64,000 nt of DNA from Bacteroidales bacterium UBA5281 (GTDB lineage: Bacteria > Bacteroidota > Bacteroidia > Bacteroidales > Lentimicrobiaceae): NCBI GenBank assembly GCA_002410555.1, contig DHSR01000079.1, positions 310 to 64,309 on the forward strand, in the 5' to 3' direction. Below the pieces are notes generated by a model, which did no database searches, was not told where the DNA came from, and was given only the letters and a program-made list of their open reading frames with translations. Within the stretch, counting starts at the first letter, position 1; each line of letters begins with the position of its first letter. The position numbers were made by a program, and so were the translations under genes. Positions 33,272-42,906 of this stretch are shown here, piece after piece.

Positions 33272-34593
33272 TGCAAACCAGCGGATTTAAGAAAATATAC
33301 ACCAAAGTCACCCAGATTACCAAAGCTACCTGTTCCATTCAGGCCACAGGGATTGGTTATGACGAACTGGCAACTGTAAATGGTCGCCTGGCCCAGGTAG
33401 TGAAGATTCAGGGCAATATTGTGACGTTGCAGATTTTTTCGGGAACCGAAGGCATTCCCAACAATGCCGAAGTTATTTTTACCGGCAAGCCGCCGGCCCT
33501 GCACGTGAGCGACGAGCTGGCCGGTCGGTTTTTCGATGCATACGGTGACCCCATTGATGGTGGACCGGACGTACAAGGTGAACTTCGCGAAATTGGCGGG
33601 CCGTCGGTAAACCCGGTACGACGCAAGCAACCTTCAGAACTGATTGCCACAGGAATTGCAGGCATCGACCTGAACAACACCCTGGTAACCGGACAAAAAA
33701 TTCCGTTTTTTGCCGACCCCGATCAACCCTTTAACCAGGTTATGGCTATGGTTGCCCTCAGGGCCAAAGCCGATAAGATCATCCTAGGCGGTATGGGGCT
33801 AACCAACGACGACTACCTATACTACAAGCAGGTATTCGACAATGCCGGTGCCCTCGACCGCATCATCAGCTTTGTAAACACCACAGAAAACCCGCCGGTA
33901 GAACGTTTGCTGGTGCCGGATATGGCGCTTACCGCTGCCGAATATTTCGCTTTCGATAAAAAGCAAACAGTGCTCGTACTGCTCACTGATATGACCCTGT
34001 ATGCCGATGCCCTGAGTATTGTATCCAACCGCATGGATCAGATTCCTTCCAAGGACAGTATGCCCGGTTCACTTTACAGCGATCTGGCCAAAATCTATGA
34101 GAAAGCGGTACAGTTTCCCGAAGGCGGTTCCATTACCATTATTGCCGTTACAACCCTGTCTGGTGGCGATATTACCCATGCCATCCCCGACAATACCGGT
34201 TACATTACCGAAGGACAGTTGTTCCTGCGCCGCGATTCCGACATCGGGAAGGTAATTGTAGACCCCTTCCGTTCACTCTCCAGGCTTAAACAGTTGGTTA
34301 TTGGCACCCAAACACGTGCAGACCATCCACAGGTGATGAATGCCGCAGTACGTTTGTATGCCGATGCTGCCAACGCCAAAACCAAACTCGAAAACGGTTT
34401 CGACCTCACCGATTATGATGAACGTACGCTGGCCTTCGCAAAAGATTATTCAAACGATCTGCTGGCCATTGATGTTAATATTGATACCACGGCCATGCTC
34501 GATAAGGCATGGGAGTTGTTCGGAAAACATTTCACTAAGGCGGAAGTTGGCATTAAGCAGGAGTTTGTTGATCAATACTGGCCTAAAGATTAA
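33271..34593 (+). CDS. atpB: V-type ATPase regulatory subunit B
   Basis: Non-catalytic nucleotide-binding subunit of the A3B3 head, 440 residues. It shares the fold of A but has no intact GxxGxGKT loop; the equivalent region reads GQKIPFFADPDQPFN, as in other B subunits. RFFDAYGDPIDGGPD near 86-100 and DMTLYADALSIVSNRMDQIP near 234-253 are strongly conserved family stretches. The C-terminus carries LIGTQTRADHPQ-like and DYDERTLAFAKDYS segments. Its ATG shares one base with the A stop (TAATG). Nine bases after its stop comes a barrel gene rather than the expected subunit D. Confidence 0.96.
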   Translation: MQTSGFKKIYTKVTQITKATCSIQATGIGYDELATVNGRLAQVVKIQGNIVTLQIFSGTEGIPNNAEVIFTGKPPALHVSDELAGRFFDAYGDPIDGGPDVQGELREIGGPSVNPVRRKQPSELIATGIAGIDLNNTLVTGQKIPFFADPDQPFNQVMAMVALRAKADKIILGGMGLTNDDYLYYKQVFDNAGALDRIISFVNTTENPPVERLLVPDMALTAAEYFAFDKKQTVLVLLTDMTLYADALSIVSNRMDQIPSKDSMPGSLYSDLAKIYEKAVQFPEGGSITIIAVTTLSGGDITHAIPDNTGYITEGQLFLRRDSDIGKVIVDPFRSLSRLKQLVIGTQTRADHPQVMNAAVRLYADAANAKTKLENGFDLTDYDERTLAFAKDYSNDLLAIDVNIDTTAMLDKAWELFGKHFTKAEVGIKQEFVDQYWPKD

Positions 34594-34602
34594 ATTTGCC
34601 CT

Positions 34603-35178
34603 ATGAGAAAGTCAATGATATTCACCTTACTCATCTTTTTATTGCTGCCTTTCGCCGGCAGTGCACGGCAGCATGATGCATTGGCCGGTGATGACACGTT
34701 GACGGCGAAAGGTGCTAAAACAATGCGCAACCCCAATATAGAGTTTTATGCATATGGCGGATATGCCCTCGGATATACCCGCTTTACAGCAGATTATTAC
34801 CGCGTCGGGCAGGCACTCTCATATCGTAAAGGCTTAACCTCTATGTCGGCATTTGGTGCGGCCATTGAGCTAAAAATAACCAATGATTTCAACTATAGTG
34901 CTGAACTTTTGCCTTCTGTACTGTTCGATTACCGCTTTTTTCCTTTAAAAACAAGGATATCGCCATATATTAAAGCCAATATTGGTTATATGATAGACAA
35001 CAGTTTTGATGCGGCGGCAGGATTTGGGGTAATACTTCCTCTCAGACGAAATAAGGGCATTGTGATTGAAGCACTTCTTGGCACTTTCTTTTTCGACATT
35101 ATGGATAATCATGATGTGTTTAATCACAGGGTTACCAGTGCCAGTTCCGTTTGCTTTAATATTGGTTATAAATTTTAA
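34603..35178 (+). CDS. outer-membrane beta-barrel protein inside the V-ATPase operon
   Basis: A 191-residue exported protein. A signal peptide (MRKSMIFTLLIFLLLPFAGSA) precedes a small barrel: FYAYGGYALGYTRFT, AFGAAIELKI, NYSAELLPSVLFDYRFF, RISPYIKANIGYMID, AAAGFGVILPL, IVIEALLGTFFFDI and a final VCFNIGYKF, about eight strands ending in Phe. It is not an ATPase subunit. It lies 9 bp after subunit B and 30 bp before subunit D, on the same strand with no terminator or -7 box visible, so it should be co-transcribed. The placement could mean a link to envelope energetics, or simply an insertion. Confidence 0.7.
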   Translation: MRKSMIFTLLIFLLLPFAGSARQHDALAGDDTLTAKGAKTMRNPNIEFYAYGGYALGYTRFTADYYRVGQALSYRKGLTSMSAFGAAIELKITNDFNYSAELLPSVLFDYRFFPLKTRISPYIKANIGYMIDNSFDAAAGFGVILPLRRNKGIVIEALLGTFFFDIMDNHDVFNHRVTSASSVCFNIGYKF

Positions 35179-35208
35179 GCAAACTGCACATTAAAAGAGA
35201 ATAAAACG

Positions 35209-35814
35209 ATGGCTATAAAATTTCAATACAATAAAACCTCATTACAGAACCTCAACAAACAGTTGAAGATGAGGGTGCGGGCATTGCCGACCATCAAAAA
35301 CAAGGAGGCTGCCCTGCGTATGGAGGTAAAAAAGGCCAGAGATAAAGCCCAGGAGCTGAACCAGCAACTGCAGGATGCCATTGTCAGTTATCAGGGCATG
35401 GTAAGGTTGTGGGGTGAATTTGACACCAGCCTGATAAAGGTGGAGGATGTTCAACTCTCGGTGCGTAAAATTGCCGGTGTACGTATTCCCGTGCTCGAAG
35501 ATGTGAAGTTTCACATGGAAGAATTTAGTTTGTTTAACAAACCAGCCTGGTTTATCGAAGGCGTTGGCATAGTTAAGAAACTGGCAAGTATTGGCATTGA
35601 GAGTGAGTTTTTTAACCGTAAAATGGCCCTGCTCGAACATGCCCGGCGCAAAACTACCCAAAAAGTAAACCTGTATGAAAAAGTACAGATTCCGGGTTAT
35701 GAGGAGGCCATTTTGAAAATCAAGCGATTTATGGAAGATGAAGAGAACCTCTCCAAATCGGCCCAGAAAATCGTTAAAGACCGCCAGCAGCGGATAGAGG
35801 AGGAAGCATTATGA
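35209..35814 (+). CDS. atpD: V-type ATPase subunit D (central rotor stalk)
   Basis: Rotor-shaft subunit, 201 residues. Two long helices are visible: residues 1-70 (NKTSLQNLNKQLKMRVRAL, MEVKKARDKAQELNQQLQD) and 125-195 (FNRKMALLEHARRKTTQKV, FMEDEENLSKSAQKIVKDR), folding as an antiparallel coiled coil into the head, as in gamma/D subunits. The start ATGGCTATAAAATTTC fits family N-termini. It follows the inserted barrel gene by 30 bp and overlaps subunit I by 4 bp (ATGA). No gene for subunit F, the usual partner of D, is present in this operon. Confidence 0.92.
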   Translation: MAIKFQYNKTSLQNLNKQLKMRVRALPTIKNKEAALRMEVKKARDKAQELNQQLQDAIVSYQGMVRLWGEFDTSLIKVEDVQLSVRKIAGVRIPVLEDVKFHMEEFSLFNKPAWFIEGVGIVKKLASIGIESEFFNRKMALLEHARRKTTQKVNLYEKVQIPGYEEAILKIKRFMEDEENLSKSAQKIVKDRQQRIEEEAL

Positions 35815-37625
35815 TTGTTCCTATGCGAAAATATTCCTTCCTGGTGTATCACAAAGAATACGATGATTTCTTACTGAAGCTCCGTGAACTTGGGGTGGTG
35901 CATATCATCGAACGGGAAGGTTCCGTTACCGAAAATATTCTGGCCCGCTTTCAAAGGGCAGAAGAGGTAAATAAACTGATTCGTTTTCTGGACTCCAGAC
36001 AAGTTCAGCCTGAGCTGAATGATGAAAAAGTCGATGCAGCCGAAATTGTTGCTGAACTTGAAGAAATACAGGCCGAATATGCCCGGATTGATCAACAAAA
36101 GACACTGCTGCGTAAAGAAACTGCTGAAATTGAGCCCTGGGGAGATTTTTCGCCCGAACAAATGCATGAGCTTGAAAAAAAAGGATTCAAAATCAGGCTT
36201 TTTATTACTCCTTTGCGTGATTGGAACTCCGATCTGTCTGATCATCCATCAGTTTTTGAAATCAATCAGAGTGGAGGACTGGTATATTTTGCAGTGGTGG
36301 ATCAGGGCAAGGGATTACCCGATGATTTCAATGCAGATGAAGTGAAAATTCCTGTCCATTCACTCCAATGGATAGAACAGGAGGAGCTTAAGCTGGAGAA
36401 ACATCAGATTGAGTTAAATAAGCGGGTAAGTGAAATGGCCAAATGGTATATCCCTGCTTTACATAAATATGAACAAGAACTTTTGCAGGATGCCGAACTG
36501 AAAAAAGCCTTTGAAACAACAGAAAAGCTTGCTGATGAACGTCTGAGCATCCTGGAGGGATGGATTCCGGCAGGAGCCGCCGAGGTGCTCGATAAATTTC
36601 TTGATGCTCAGGGGGTGGTTTATCTGAAGGAATCACCGGTGCCCGGTGACAAAGTGCCCATTCTGTTGAAAAATAAAGGATTTGCCAGTAAGTTTGAAGT
36701 GCTTGGAGAACTTTATGCACTGCCCAATTACCGCGAACTCGACCTTACCCCGTTTTTTGCTCCTTTCTATACCATCTTTTTTGGATTTTGTATTGGAGAT
36801 ATCGGTTATGGGATTTTGATTACCCTGGTGGCTTTGCTTGCCAAACGTAAAGTAACCAAAGAGATGAAACCTGTTGCTTCTCTCATTTCGTATCTGGGAA
36901 TGTCGACTTTTGCATTTGGGGTGATCAGTGGCGGTTTCTTCGGTATAAACCTGTATGAAACCAATCTTCCCGGCTACCAGCAATTGCAGGCTTTCTACCA
37001 GGCCAACAATACTGATATGAACAATATATTGTTTATTATGGCCCTTGTATTGGGAGGCATTCAAATACTCTTTGGTATGGGAGTTAAGGCGGCCAACGAA
37101 ACGGTACAATTCGGATTTAAATACGCACTATCCACCATCGGATGGATTCTTCTCTTCGTGGGGGGAGCCACCATTGCCGGTTTGAACATGTATGCCTCTG
37201 TACCTATGGAAACCCTGAAACCTATACTGTATGCAGTGTTGGGAGTAAGTGGTGTATTGATACTGTTTTTGAATTCTCCCGGAAAAAATATCTTTGTAAA
37301 CCTTGGATTGGGACTGTGGAATACCTATAATATGGTTACCGGTGTATTGGGAGATTTATTATCATACATCCGTCTGTTCGCACTGGGCATTGCCACAGCC
37401 ATTCTCGGGTTTGTGTTCAATAGTCTGGCCATGTCGGTTGGTGGTGGCTTTTTTGGGGTTATCTTTATGGTCATCATACTGGTCATTGGACACAGCATCA
37501 ATTTATTCATGGCCGGGTTGGGCGCTTTTGTCCATCCCATGCGTTTAACCTTTGTAGAGTTTTACAAAAATGCCGGATTCAGTGGAGGCGGCAAAAAATA
37601 TCACCCTTTCAGAAAATTAACCTAA
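35811..37625 (+). CDS. atpI: V-type ATPase subunit I (a-type membrane stator)
   Basis: A 604-residue membrane subunit that forms the ion half-channels next to the K ring. Residues 1-320 are cytoplasmic and helical (VPMRKYSFLVYHKEYDDFL; LEEIQAEYARIDQQKTLLRK), binding the peripheral stalk. From about 325 on there are seven or eight membrane spans, starting with FFAPFYTIFFGFCIGDIGYG. The Arg for ion transfer is in LGDLLSYIRLFALGIATAI near 525, and HSINLFMAGLGAFVHPMRL near 565 is a second conserved stretch, followed by FVEFYKNAGF. The start overlaps D by 4 bp. A long second helix of the N-domain may include species-specific insertions. Confidence 0.93.
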   Translation: MIVPMRKYSFLVYHKEYDDFLLKLRELGVVHIIEREGSVTENILARFQRAEEVNKLIRFLDSRQVQPELNDEKVDAAEIVAELEEIQAEYARIDQQKTLLRKETAEIEPWGDFSPEQMHELEKKGFKIRLFITPLRDWNSDLSDHPSVFEINQSGGLVYFAVVDQGKGLPDDFNADEVKIPVHSLQWIEQEELKLEKHQIELNKRVSEMAKWYIPALHKYEQELLQDAELKKAFETTEKLADERLSILEGWIPAGAAEVLDKFLDAQGVVYLKESPVPGDKVPILLKNKGFASKFEVLGELYALPNYRELDLTPFFAPFYTIFFGFCIGDIGYGILITLVALLAKRKVTKEMKPVASLISYLGMSTFAFGVISGGFFGINLYETNLPGYQQLQAFYQANNTDMNNILFIMALVLGGIQILFGMGVKAANETVQFGFKYALSTIGWILLFVGGATIAGLNMYASVPMETLKPILYAVLGVSGVLILFLNSPGKNIFVNLGLGLWNTYNMVTGVLGDLLSYIRLFALGIATAILGFVFNSLAMSVGGGFFGVIFMVIILVIGHSINLFMAGLGAFVHPMRLTFVEFYKNAGFSGGGKKYHPFRKLT

Positions 37626-37649
37626 GTCAAATCAATACCTAATTACTAA

Positions 37650-38099
<450 letters not shown>

Positions 38100-38131
38100 T
38101 CAATAAGAGAAGAATACTTTTTGGAAAATGG

Positions 38132-38164
38132 GCACTGCCGGTATGTAACCGACAGTGCTTTTTT
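38132..38164 (+). terminator. intrinsic terminator of the V-ATPase operon
   Basis: GCACTGCCGGT pairs with ACCGACAGTGC with one C-A mismatch and a short loop, then six T residues follow. It lies 33 bp after the atpK stop codon. Confidence 0.88.
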
Positions 38165-38190
38165 GCGTTTAATTAGCAAGGTGAAAATGT

Positions 38191-38320
38191 CACTAAGGCA
38201 TTAAGTCACTGAGTTACACTAAGGCTTTTTGGAAGACTTCTTTATATTCTACCCTCTTTTGGGTGAAATATTTTTTTTTTAAAATAACTTCATGTGCCTT
38301 TGTGTCTTTGGGCCTTATTG
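38191..38320. repeat. CACTAAGGCA-type repeat pair in inverted orientation
   Basis: CACTAAGGCATTAAGTCACTGAG near 38191 and, reversed, CTTTGTGTCTTTGGGCCTT near 38299 belong to the same wording as the start of R1/R2 (76, 3221) and the window end (63972, CGCAGAGACGC). Such repeats are widespread in Bacteroidetes intergenic DNA. Confidence 0.45.
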
Positions 38321-38339
38321 GCGAAAAAAAAAACAAACT

Positions 38340-38582
38340 ATGGAAACAAAAAGCGAATTTAAAGTAAAAGGTGAAGAACTGCTCGCCAAAATCCGAGAAT
38401 TGATCCATCAGGGAAATGTAACCCGCATTATCATCAAGAACGAGGAAGGTAAAGTGTACCTGGAAATTCCGGTGAATGTCGGGCTTGTTGGTGCATTATT
38501 TGCTCCGGTATTAGCAGCAGTGGGCGCGTTGGCAGCGCTTGTGGCCAATTTTACCATTGAAGTGGTGCGGAAGGAAGGATAA
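38340..38582 (+). CDS. DUF4342 small protein
   Basis: An 80-residue protein of the DUF4342 type. The ATG at 38340 (METKSEFKVK) is chosen; an upstream extension would run through the intergenic repeat. Residues 5-47 form a helix plus beta pair (RELIHQGNVTRIIIKNEEGK, VYLEIPVNVG), and 48-75 is a hydrophobic, Ala/Leu/Val-rich segment (LFAPVLAAVGALAALVANF) that could span or lie in the membrane. Family members are often single or joined to other domains, for example UBA-like helices, and their function is not known. It stands alone beyond the V-ATPase terminator and converges with the coiled-coil gene. Confidence 0.75.
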   Translation: METKSEFKVKGEELLAKIRELIHQGNVTRIIIKNEEGKVYLEIPVNVGLVGALFAPVLAAVGALAALVANFTIEVVRKEG

Positions 38583-38615
38583 AACCCCTGACAGGGGTGA
38601 GTTATTACCTCCTTT

Positions 38616-39671
38616 TTATTCCTTGTTTTGCACTTCCTTATTTTTTTCCGGATAAAAGGATTTGGCGGAGCTGTCAATAGCACGCAGGGCAATATCCTTC
38701 ACACTGGCTTCAGCCGACATGGCTTTCTGGGCGTAGTCTTTCAGGGAAGCTTCCATATCCTTGATTTTTGACTGGAGTGTCTCGATGATTTGTGTTTTCA
38801 GTTTTAGTTCGCCCGAGACCTCTCTTTCACGCAGTTCTTTTTGAAAACTAAATTGAGTTTCTAATTTTTCAATGGCATTTTCAACCGCTGCTTTTACAGC
38901 TTTTTCGAGCTCGGCAGGGAAAGCGGCATTTTTTTTTCGTAATTCATTCAGTTCGCTTTCCGCCTGTTTAATGTTAAGTTCACGTTCTGCGAAGTCTTTT
39001 TCAAAGGCGTCCTTTTTATCAGAGAGTTCTTTTTCGAGTTTTTCCTTTTTCTCTTCGTATAAATCAGTTTCTTTTTTGCGATTTATTTTCAAGGCATATA
39101 AATACTCCTCTTCTTCCCGTTTTCGATTTCTGTGAAGTTGTTCTGCATCTTCTTTTAATTTGGCCTGAGCATCTTCCTGCAACTTTTTTAAATTTAATTT
39201 GCGTTCAGTCATTTCCGTTTCAAACTGCGCCCTTTCAGATTTTATCTGTTCTTCCAACTCCCGGCGACGGTTGATCATTTCCAATTCAAATTGCTCTTTC
39301 TTTTCCTTTTGTGCCAGCAACATCACCGAAAGGGAGTCGGTGCTGGCCGATAGCTGATACAAATCTTCCAATTGCTGCTTTTCAATCTGTATGGCTTTTT
39401 GGAGCTCTTCAAATTTCCGGAATTCAGTAATAAAGGCTTCACTCAGTTTGTCAAGTGCGGCCGAAAGACTTACCTTTAACCCTGATACATCCTTAACAAT
39501 GCCTTCTGTGCTAAGACCGGAAGCATTTTTGACAACCGCCTCCTGTTTCTGCTGTTCCTGAATTTTCCTGGGTTCTTCGGTTTTCTTTTCCTGCTGTTTT
39601 TGCAGGAGTTCCTCGTAAGCTTCAAGAATCTGATTCTTGGTGTTTTTTGAACTGATGGGTTGCTTTGACAT
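38616..39671 (-). CDS. long coiled-coil protein
   Basis: A 351-residue protein starting at the ATG at 39671 (MSKQPISSKN); an upstream extension of 30 residues has no support. After a disordered start, residues 70-330 show unbroken heptad-like Glu/Lys/Leu patterns (QLEDLYQLSASTDSLSVMLL; REREVSGELKLKTQIIETLQ), predicting a rod roughly 35 nm or more long. It has no signal peptide, membrane span or catalytic motif. It probably acts as a scaffold, and may associate with the nucleoid or cell pole. The composition makes a database hit by chance likely, so I give no family name. Converges with DUF4342. Confidence 0.7.
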   Translation of the reverse strand: MSKQPISSKNTKNQILEAYEELLQKQQEKKTEEPRKIQEQQKQEAVVKNASGLSTEGIVKDVSGLKVSLSAALDKLSEAFITEFRKFEELQKAIQIEKQQLEDLYQLSASTDSLSVMLLAQKEKKEQFELEMINRRRELEEQIKSERAQFETEMTERKLNLKKLQEDAQAKLKEDAEQLHRNRKREEEEYLYALKINRKKETDLYEEKKEKLEKELSDKKDAFEKDFAERELNIKQAESELNELRKKNAAFPAELEKAVKAAVENAIEKLETQFSFQKELREREVSGELKLKTQIIETLQSKIKDMEASLKDYAQKAMSAEASVKDIALRAIDSSAKSFYPEKNKEVQNKE

Positions 39672-40018
39672 GATACAATGTTTATTTACATAATTTTTAA
39701 AGAAATAAAAGTACTCATTTTTTAATAAAAAGTGTGATGATGACCAGATAAGTTTAACCACACATCTGCTAGAATTGATCTGAAACGGGAGGCTGTGGGC
39801 AGATTGGTTATTTTTGAAAATGCAATCCGATTGAAACTTTTGGGAAATTAATTCTATTTTTGCGCATCTTAAACTAATTCATCAATATATACCATCGTTA
39901 TATTGGGTAATAGTCCGGATAAGTTTCTATTTAACGAAGAAAAATTACTGTAAACAAACCAAAACAAATCTCCACTTTTTTCAATAATTAAAGGTGCAAA
40001 TGCACATCCGCTAACTGC
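39672..40018. other. intergenic region with acyltransferase promoter
   Basis: 347 bp without a gene. It contains a plus-strand -7 box TATTTTTG at 39855-39862 and a leader of about 150 nt to the ATG at 40019. A small hairpin, GGTGCAAATGCACA, lies near 39993. Nothing else recognised. Confidence 0.5.
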
Positions 40019-42076
40019 ATGCCCAAACTAAAATACCTCCAACATATAGATTCATTAAGGGCACTTGCTGTATTGCTTGTTTTGGCTTTTCATCTCGATA
40101 TCAGTTTTTTCAAAGGTGGCTTTATTGGTGTGGATGTGTTTTTTGTCATCAGCGGTTTTTTGATTACCCGCAACATTACCCATGAATATAAAACGACTCA
40201 CAACTTCAGCTTCTCCCGCTTCTATTACCGCAGGGTTAAACGGCTGTTGCCCTCATATTTTTTAACTTCGGTTTTTGTTTTTGTCCTTGGAATACTGATT
40301 TTATCCCCTTCCGACTTTATAGGACTTATCGATTCGATTTTTGCAGGCTCAATCGCCTTATCCAACTTTTACTTTCTTGGTGAATCGGGCTACTTCGACA
40401 CAGCGGCAAAGTTAAAACCCATGTTGCATGCCTGGTCACTTTCGGTCGAAGAACAATATTATTTTATCTGGCCGATGGCGCTTTTGCTGATTTTAAAGGG
40501 TTTTCGGAAGTTCAAAATACACAATATTATAATAGTATTGTTAATTGTTGCTTTTGCCGGAACATTTTATGTAAATGCTTATGGCGTTTCCGAAAATATA
40601 CTCCAGTTTTTCTCCAGTCATAAAGAGTCGACCACTGATGTGCAATCGCTGCTTTTCTTTATGCTGCCTTTCAGAATTTACGAATTTCTGATTGGAGCCC
40701 TGGTGGTCTTTGTCCCCGAAATTCGCCTTAAAAGCGAAAAGATGAAAGGCCTTATTATCGTTCTTGGTTTATTACTTGTTGTGGTGCCCGGTATTGTGTT
40801 TGATGATAAACTTAAGTTTCTAAGTGTTTTAAACATCATTCCATGTCTCGGAATTTCGCTGCTTATTGTTGCGCCTCAATCCAAATATTTCAATTGGTTT
40901 TTCTACAACAATATGCTTCGTCACATTGGCAATGCCAGTTATACGATCTATTTGTTTCACTGGCCGATAATTGTTTACTACAAGCACCTTTACGACCAGC
41001 CATTAAACTTTTTCAGCGGCCTGATTTTGTTCCTCCTCTCCATTGGAATTTCTTTGGTGGTGTATAAATATTATGAGACTCCATTCCGGCACAGAAAGTT
41101 CAAAAGCATAACACTCGAATATGCAAAAATGGGTTTTCTCTTTGTATTCTTTATTCTAAGTTCATACTTTGTCAAAAAAGATGTTACAGCCAATGAAGGC
41201 TGGCTATGGAGGCTTGATGATAAGAACCTGGAATTGATTGAAGAAATCGGCGTTCCCCTTAAATATCATTATACCAATTGGGGTGGGGCATATTACCAGT
41301 TTAACCGTGAGATTGAAAGCAACCAAAATCCAAAAAAAAATGTCGATATGGTATGGTTGGGTGATAGCCATTCGGGGCATTTTGCTTACGGACTTGATTC
41401 AATAATGGTCAAAAAGCATGGCATGAAAGTACATATTTCGTACGTCAGTTGCTTTGTATTGCCCGATGTGGTTTCAACCAATGATAAATGCATCATTGAT
41501 GCTGACTCTGTATTAAACGCCAAAATAAAGCAGTTGAACGATAACCCCAATGCGCCTCTGGTGTTAAGTTATTACTGGAGATTTCGTCTTTTATCCACTT
41601 GTGAGATTGAAGACCAGAAAACAGGTAAAATGATTGAGCCGGCTAAACTCAATATTACAGAAGCGCATCAGCTGTTGTGCGAAAAAATTGAAAAATTCAG
41701 GGACATCCTGGGAAAAGACCGGAAAATTATAATCATAGGTGAATCCCCTGTCAGGGACGAAAGTCTAAACTACATTGAAAAACTGTTAAAACCCTCCTAC
41801 CTGTCCATTATTTCGCCGGTATCCAACCTGTTTGAAGAAGAGCAAACTGCCATAGCCATAAATAATTTCATGAAAAATTACTTCAGGGATTTGGATAATT
41901 TCTATTTTTTGAATCCCTCAGAACCATTTTGTGAAGATGGTAAATGCAACAGTCAGGTAGGAAATAAAATATACTTCAGCGATGCCAATCACTTTTCAAA
42001 AGTAGGCTCACTGAGGGTAGTAGAATATCTGGAAGATGATTTTCTGCAAATTATAGCAGCCGGCACAAAGGAATAA
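40019..42076 (+). CDS. OafA/YrhL-type O-acyltransferase with SGNH domain
   Basis: A 685-residue inner-membrane enzyme that transfers acetyl groups to surface polysaccharide or peptidoglycan-linked sugars. The acyltransferase-3 part has HIDSLRALAVLLVLAFHLDI with the conserved Arg and His near 16-24, FKGGFIGVDVFFVISGFLIT and WSLSVEEQYYFIWPMALL, then about ten membrane spans to residue 380. The C-terminal periplasmic part is SGNH-like: WLGDSHSGH near 447 and SDANHFSKVG near 654 supply Ser and Asp-His. Acyl donor and acceptor are not readable. It stands alone with a long leader. Confidence 0.92.
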   Translation: MPKLKYLQHIDSLRALAVLLVLAFHLDISFFKGGFIGVDVFFVISGFLITRNITHEYKTTHNFSFSRFYYRRVKRLLPSYFLTSVFVFVLGILILSPSDFIGLIDSIFAGSIALSNFYFLGESGYFDTAAKLKPMLHAWSLSVEEQYYFIWPMALLLILKGFRKFKIHNIIIVLLIVAFAGTFYVNAYGVSENILQFFSSHKESTTDVQSLLFFMLPFRIYEFLIGALVVFVPEIRLKSEKMKGLIIVLGLLLVVVPGIVFDDKLKFLSVLNIIPCLGISLLIVAPQSKYFNWFFYNNMLRHIGNASYTIYLFHWPIIVYYKHLYDQPLNFFSGLILFLLSIGISLVVYKYYETPFRHRKFKSITLEYAKMGFLFVFFILSSYFVKKDVTANEGWLWRLDDKNLELIEEIGVPLKYHYTNWGGAYYQFNREIESNQNPKKNVDMVWLGDSHSGHFAYGLDSIMVKKHGMKVHISYVSCFVLPDVVSTNDKCIIDADSVLNAKIKQLNDNPNAPLVLSYYWRFRLLSTCEIEDQKTGKMIEPAKLNITEAHQLLCEKIEKFRDILGKDRKIIIIGESPVRDESLNYIEKLLKPSYLSIISPVSNLFEEEQTAIAINNFMKNYFRDLDNFYFLNPSEPFCEDGKCNSQVGNKIYFSDANHFSKVGSLRVVEYLEDDFLQIIAAGTKE

Positions 42077-42164
42077 GAATTGAAGGAAGATGCATATTGC
42101 ATTGGTTTCCAACCGCCCGCAACAAATAATTGGGAAGTATTAACCCTGCCGGGAATGATTCAAT

Positions 42165-42704
42165 TTAAAACTCCCTGATAAACTTGTAGCCATCCGGCCC
42201 CACACTTCGGTTTAATGTACTTATTATTCGATTTACATCGTCATAAGGGCCCTGAATATAATATGGTTTGCCATTGCGTCCCATTTCAATATCATCAATA
42301 CCATCATCAATGTATTCAGGATCAAGCACATATTCAGCGAGATAAAAATCATCTGGGGTTTTAAACCCAAGCTCTGAAGCATAATCAATGGCTGCATAAA
42401 CGAGGTTATGAAAATAAACCGGATCTACTTCGTTCATCTTTCCATATCTTTCACTTTTTTCAATAAGTTCTTCTATTTGAAGTGCCGTAAAATTGCAATT
42501 GGCCATGCAACTTTTTACACCCAGACAAAGCCGGTCGACCAATATACTGGCAAAAGTAAACTTCCCGCCCGGCTGTGCCCTGACAATCAAACATATGGTT
42601 AACCCATTATTTTTAAAGTTGTCTGCAATCAAACACTTGTCTATGGTCAGCAGGCGCCCCTTTTCCTTAAGATATTTCCTGGGTGAGAAAGCTTGATTTT
42701 TCAT
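42165..42704 (-). CDS. hypothetical protein (YxxxLxxAxxYAxELGF type)
   Basis: A 179-residue soluble protein. The N-terminus is basic (KYLKEKGRLLTIDKC); the middle has SILVDRLCLGVKSC and YFHNLVYAAIDYASELGFKT, a pattern I have seen in uncharacterised proteins often near plasmid or stress genes, but I cannot name a family. The C-terminus has an acidic run (PEYIDDGIDDIEMG) that may bind metal, followed by GRNGKPYYIQGPYDD. The Cys-x4-Cys near residues 63-70 is unusual for a cytoplasmic protein. It converges with the acyltransferase gene. Its function is unknown. Confidence 0.6.
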   Translation of the reverse strand: MKNQAFSPRKYLKEKGRLLTIDKCLIADNFKNNGLTICLIVRAQPGGKFTFASILVDRLCLGVKSCMANCNFTALQIEELIEKSERYGKMNEVDPVYFHNLVYAAIDYASELGFKTPDDFYLAEYVLDPEYIDDGIDDIEMGRNGKPYYIQGPYDDVNRIISTLNRSVGPDGYKFIREF

Positions 42705-42906
42705 AAGCTATGGCATGTTTAAAGAACATAGGCGTTTTAGGGGGATAAAAATATATCATTTTGATGAATTTTTGAGCTTGAATGTCATAAAAATATGTTT
42801 GTTTCATGAAATTGCACTCCCGAATGAGATGACTGAATTTAGTCAATTGCAGGATTTTGCAAAAACTATGGTTTTTTTATCTAAATTGCACACCATTTAA
42901 ATTTTT

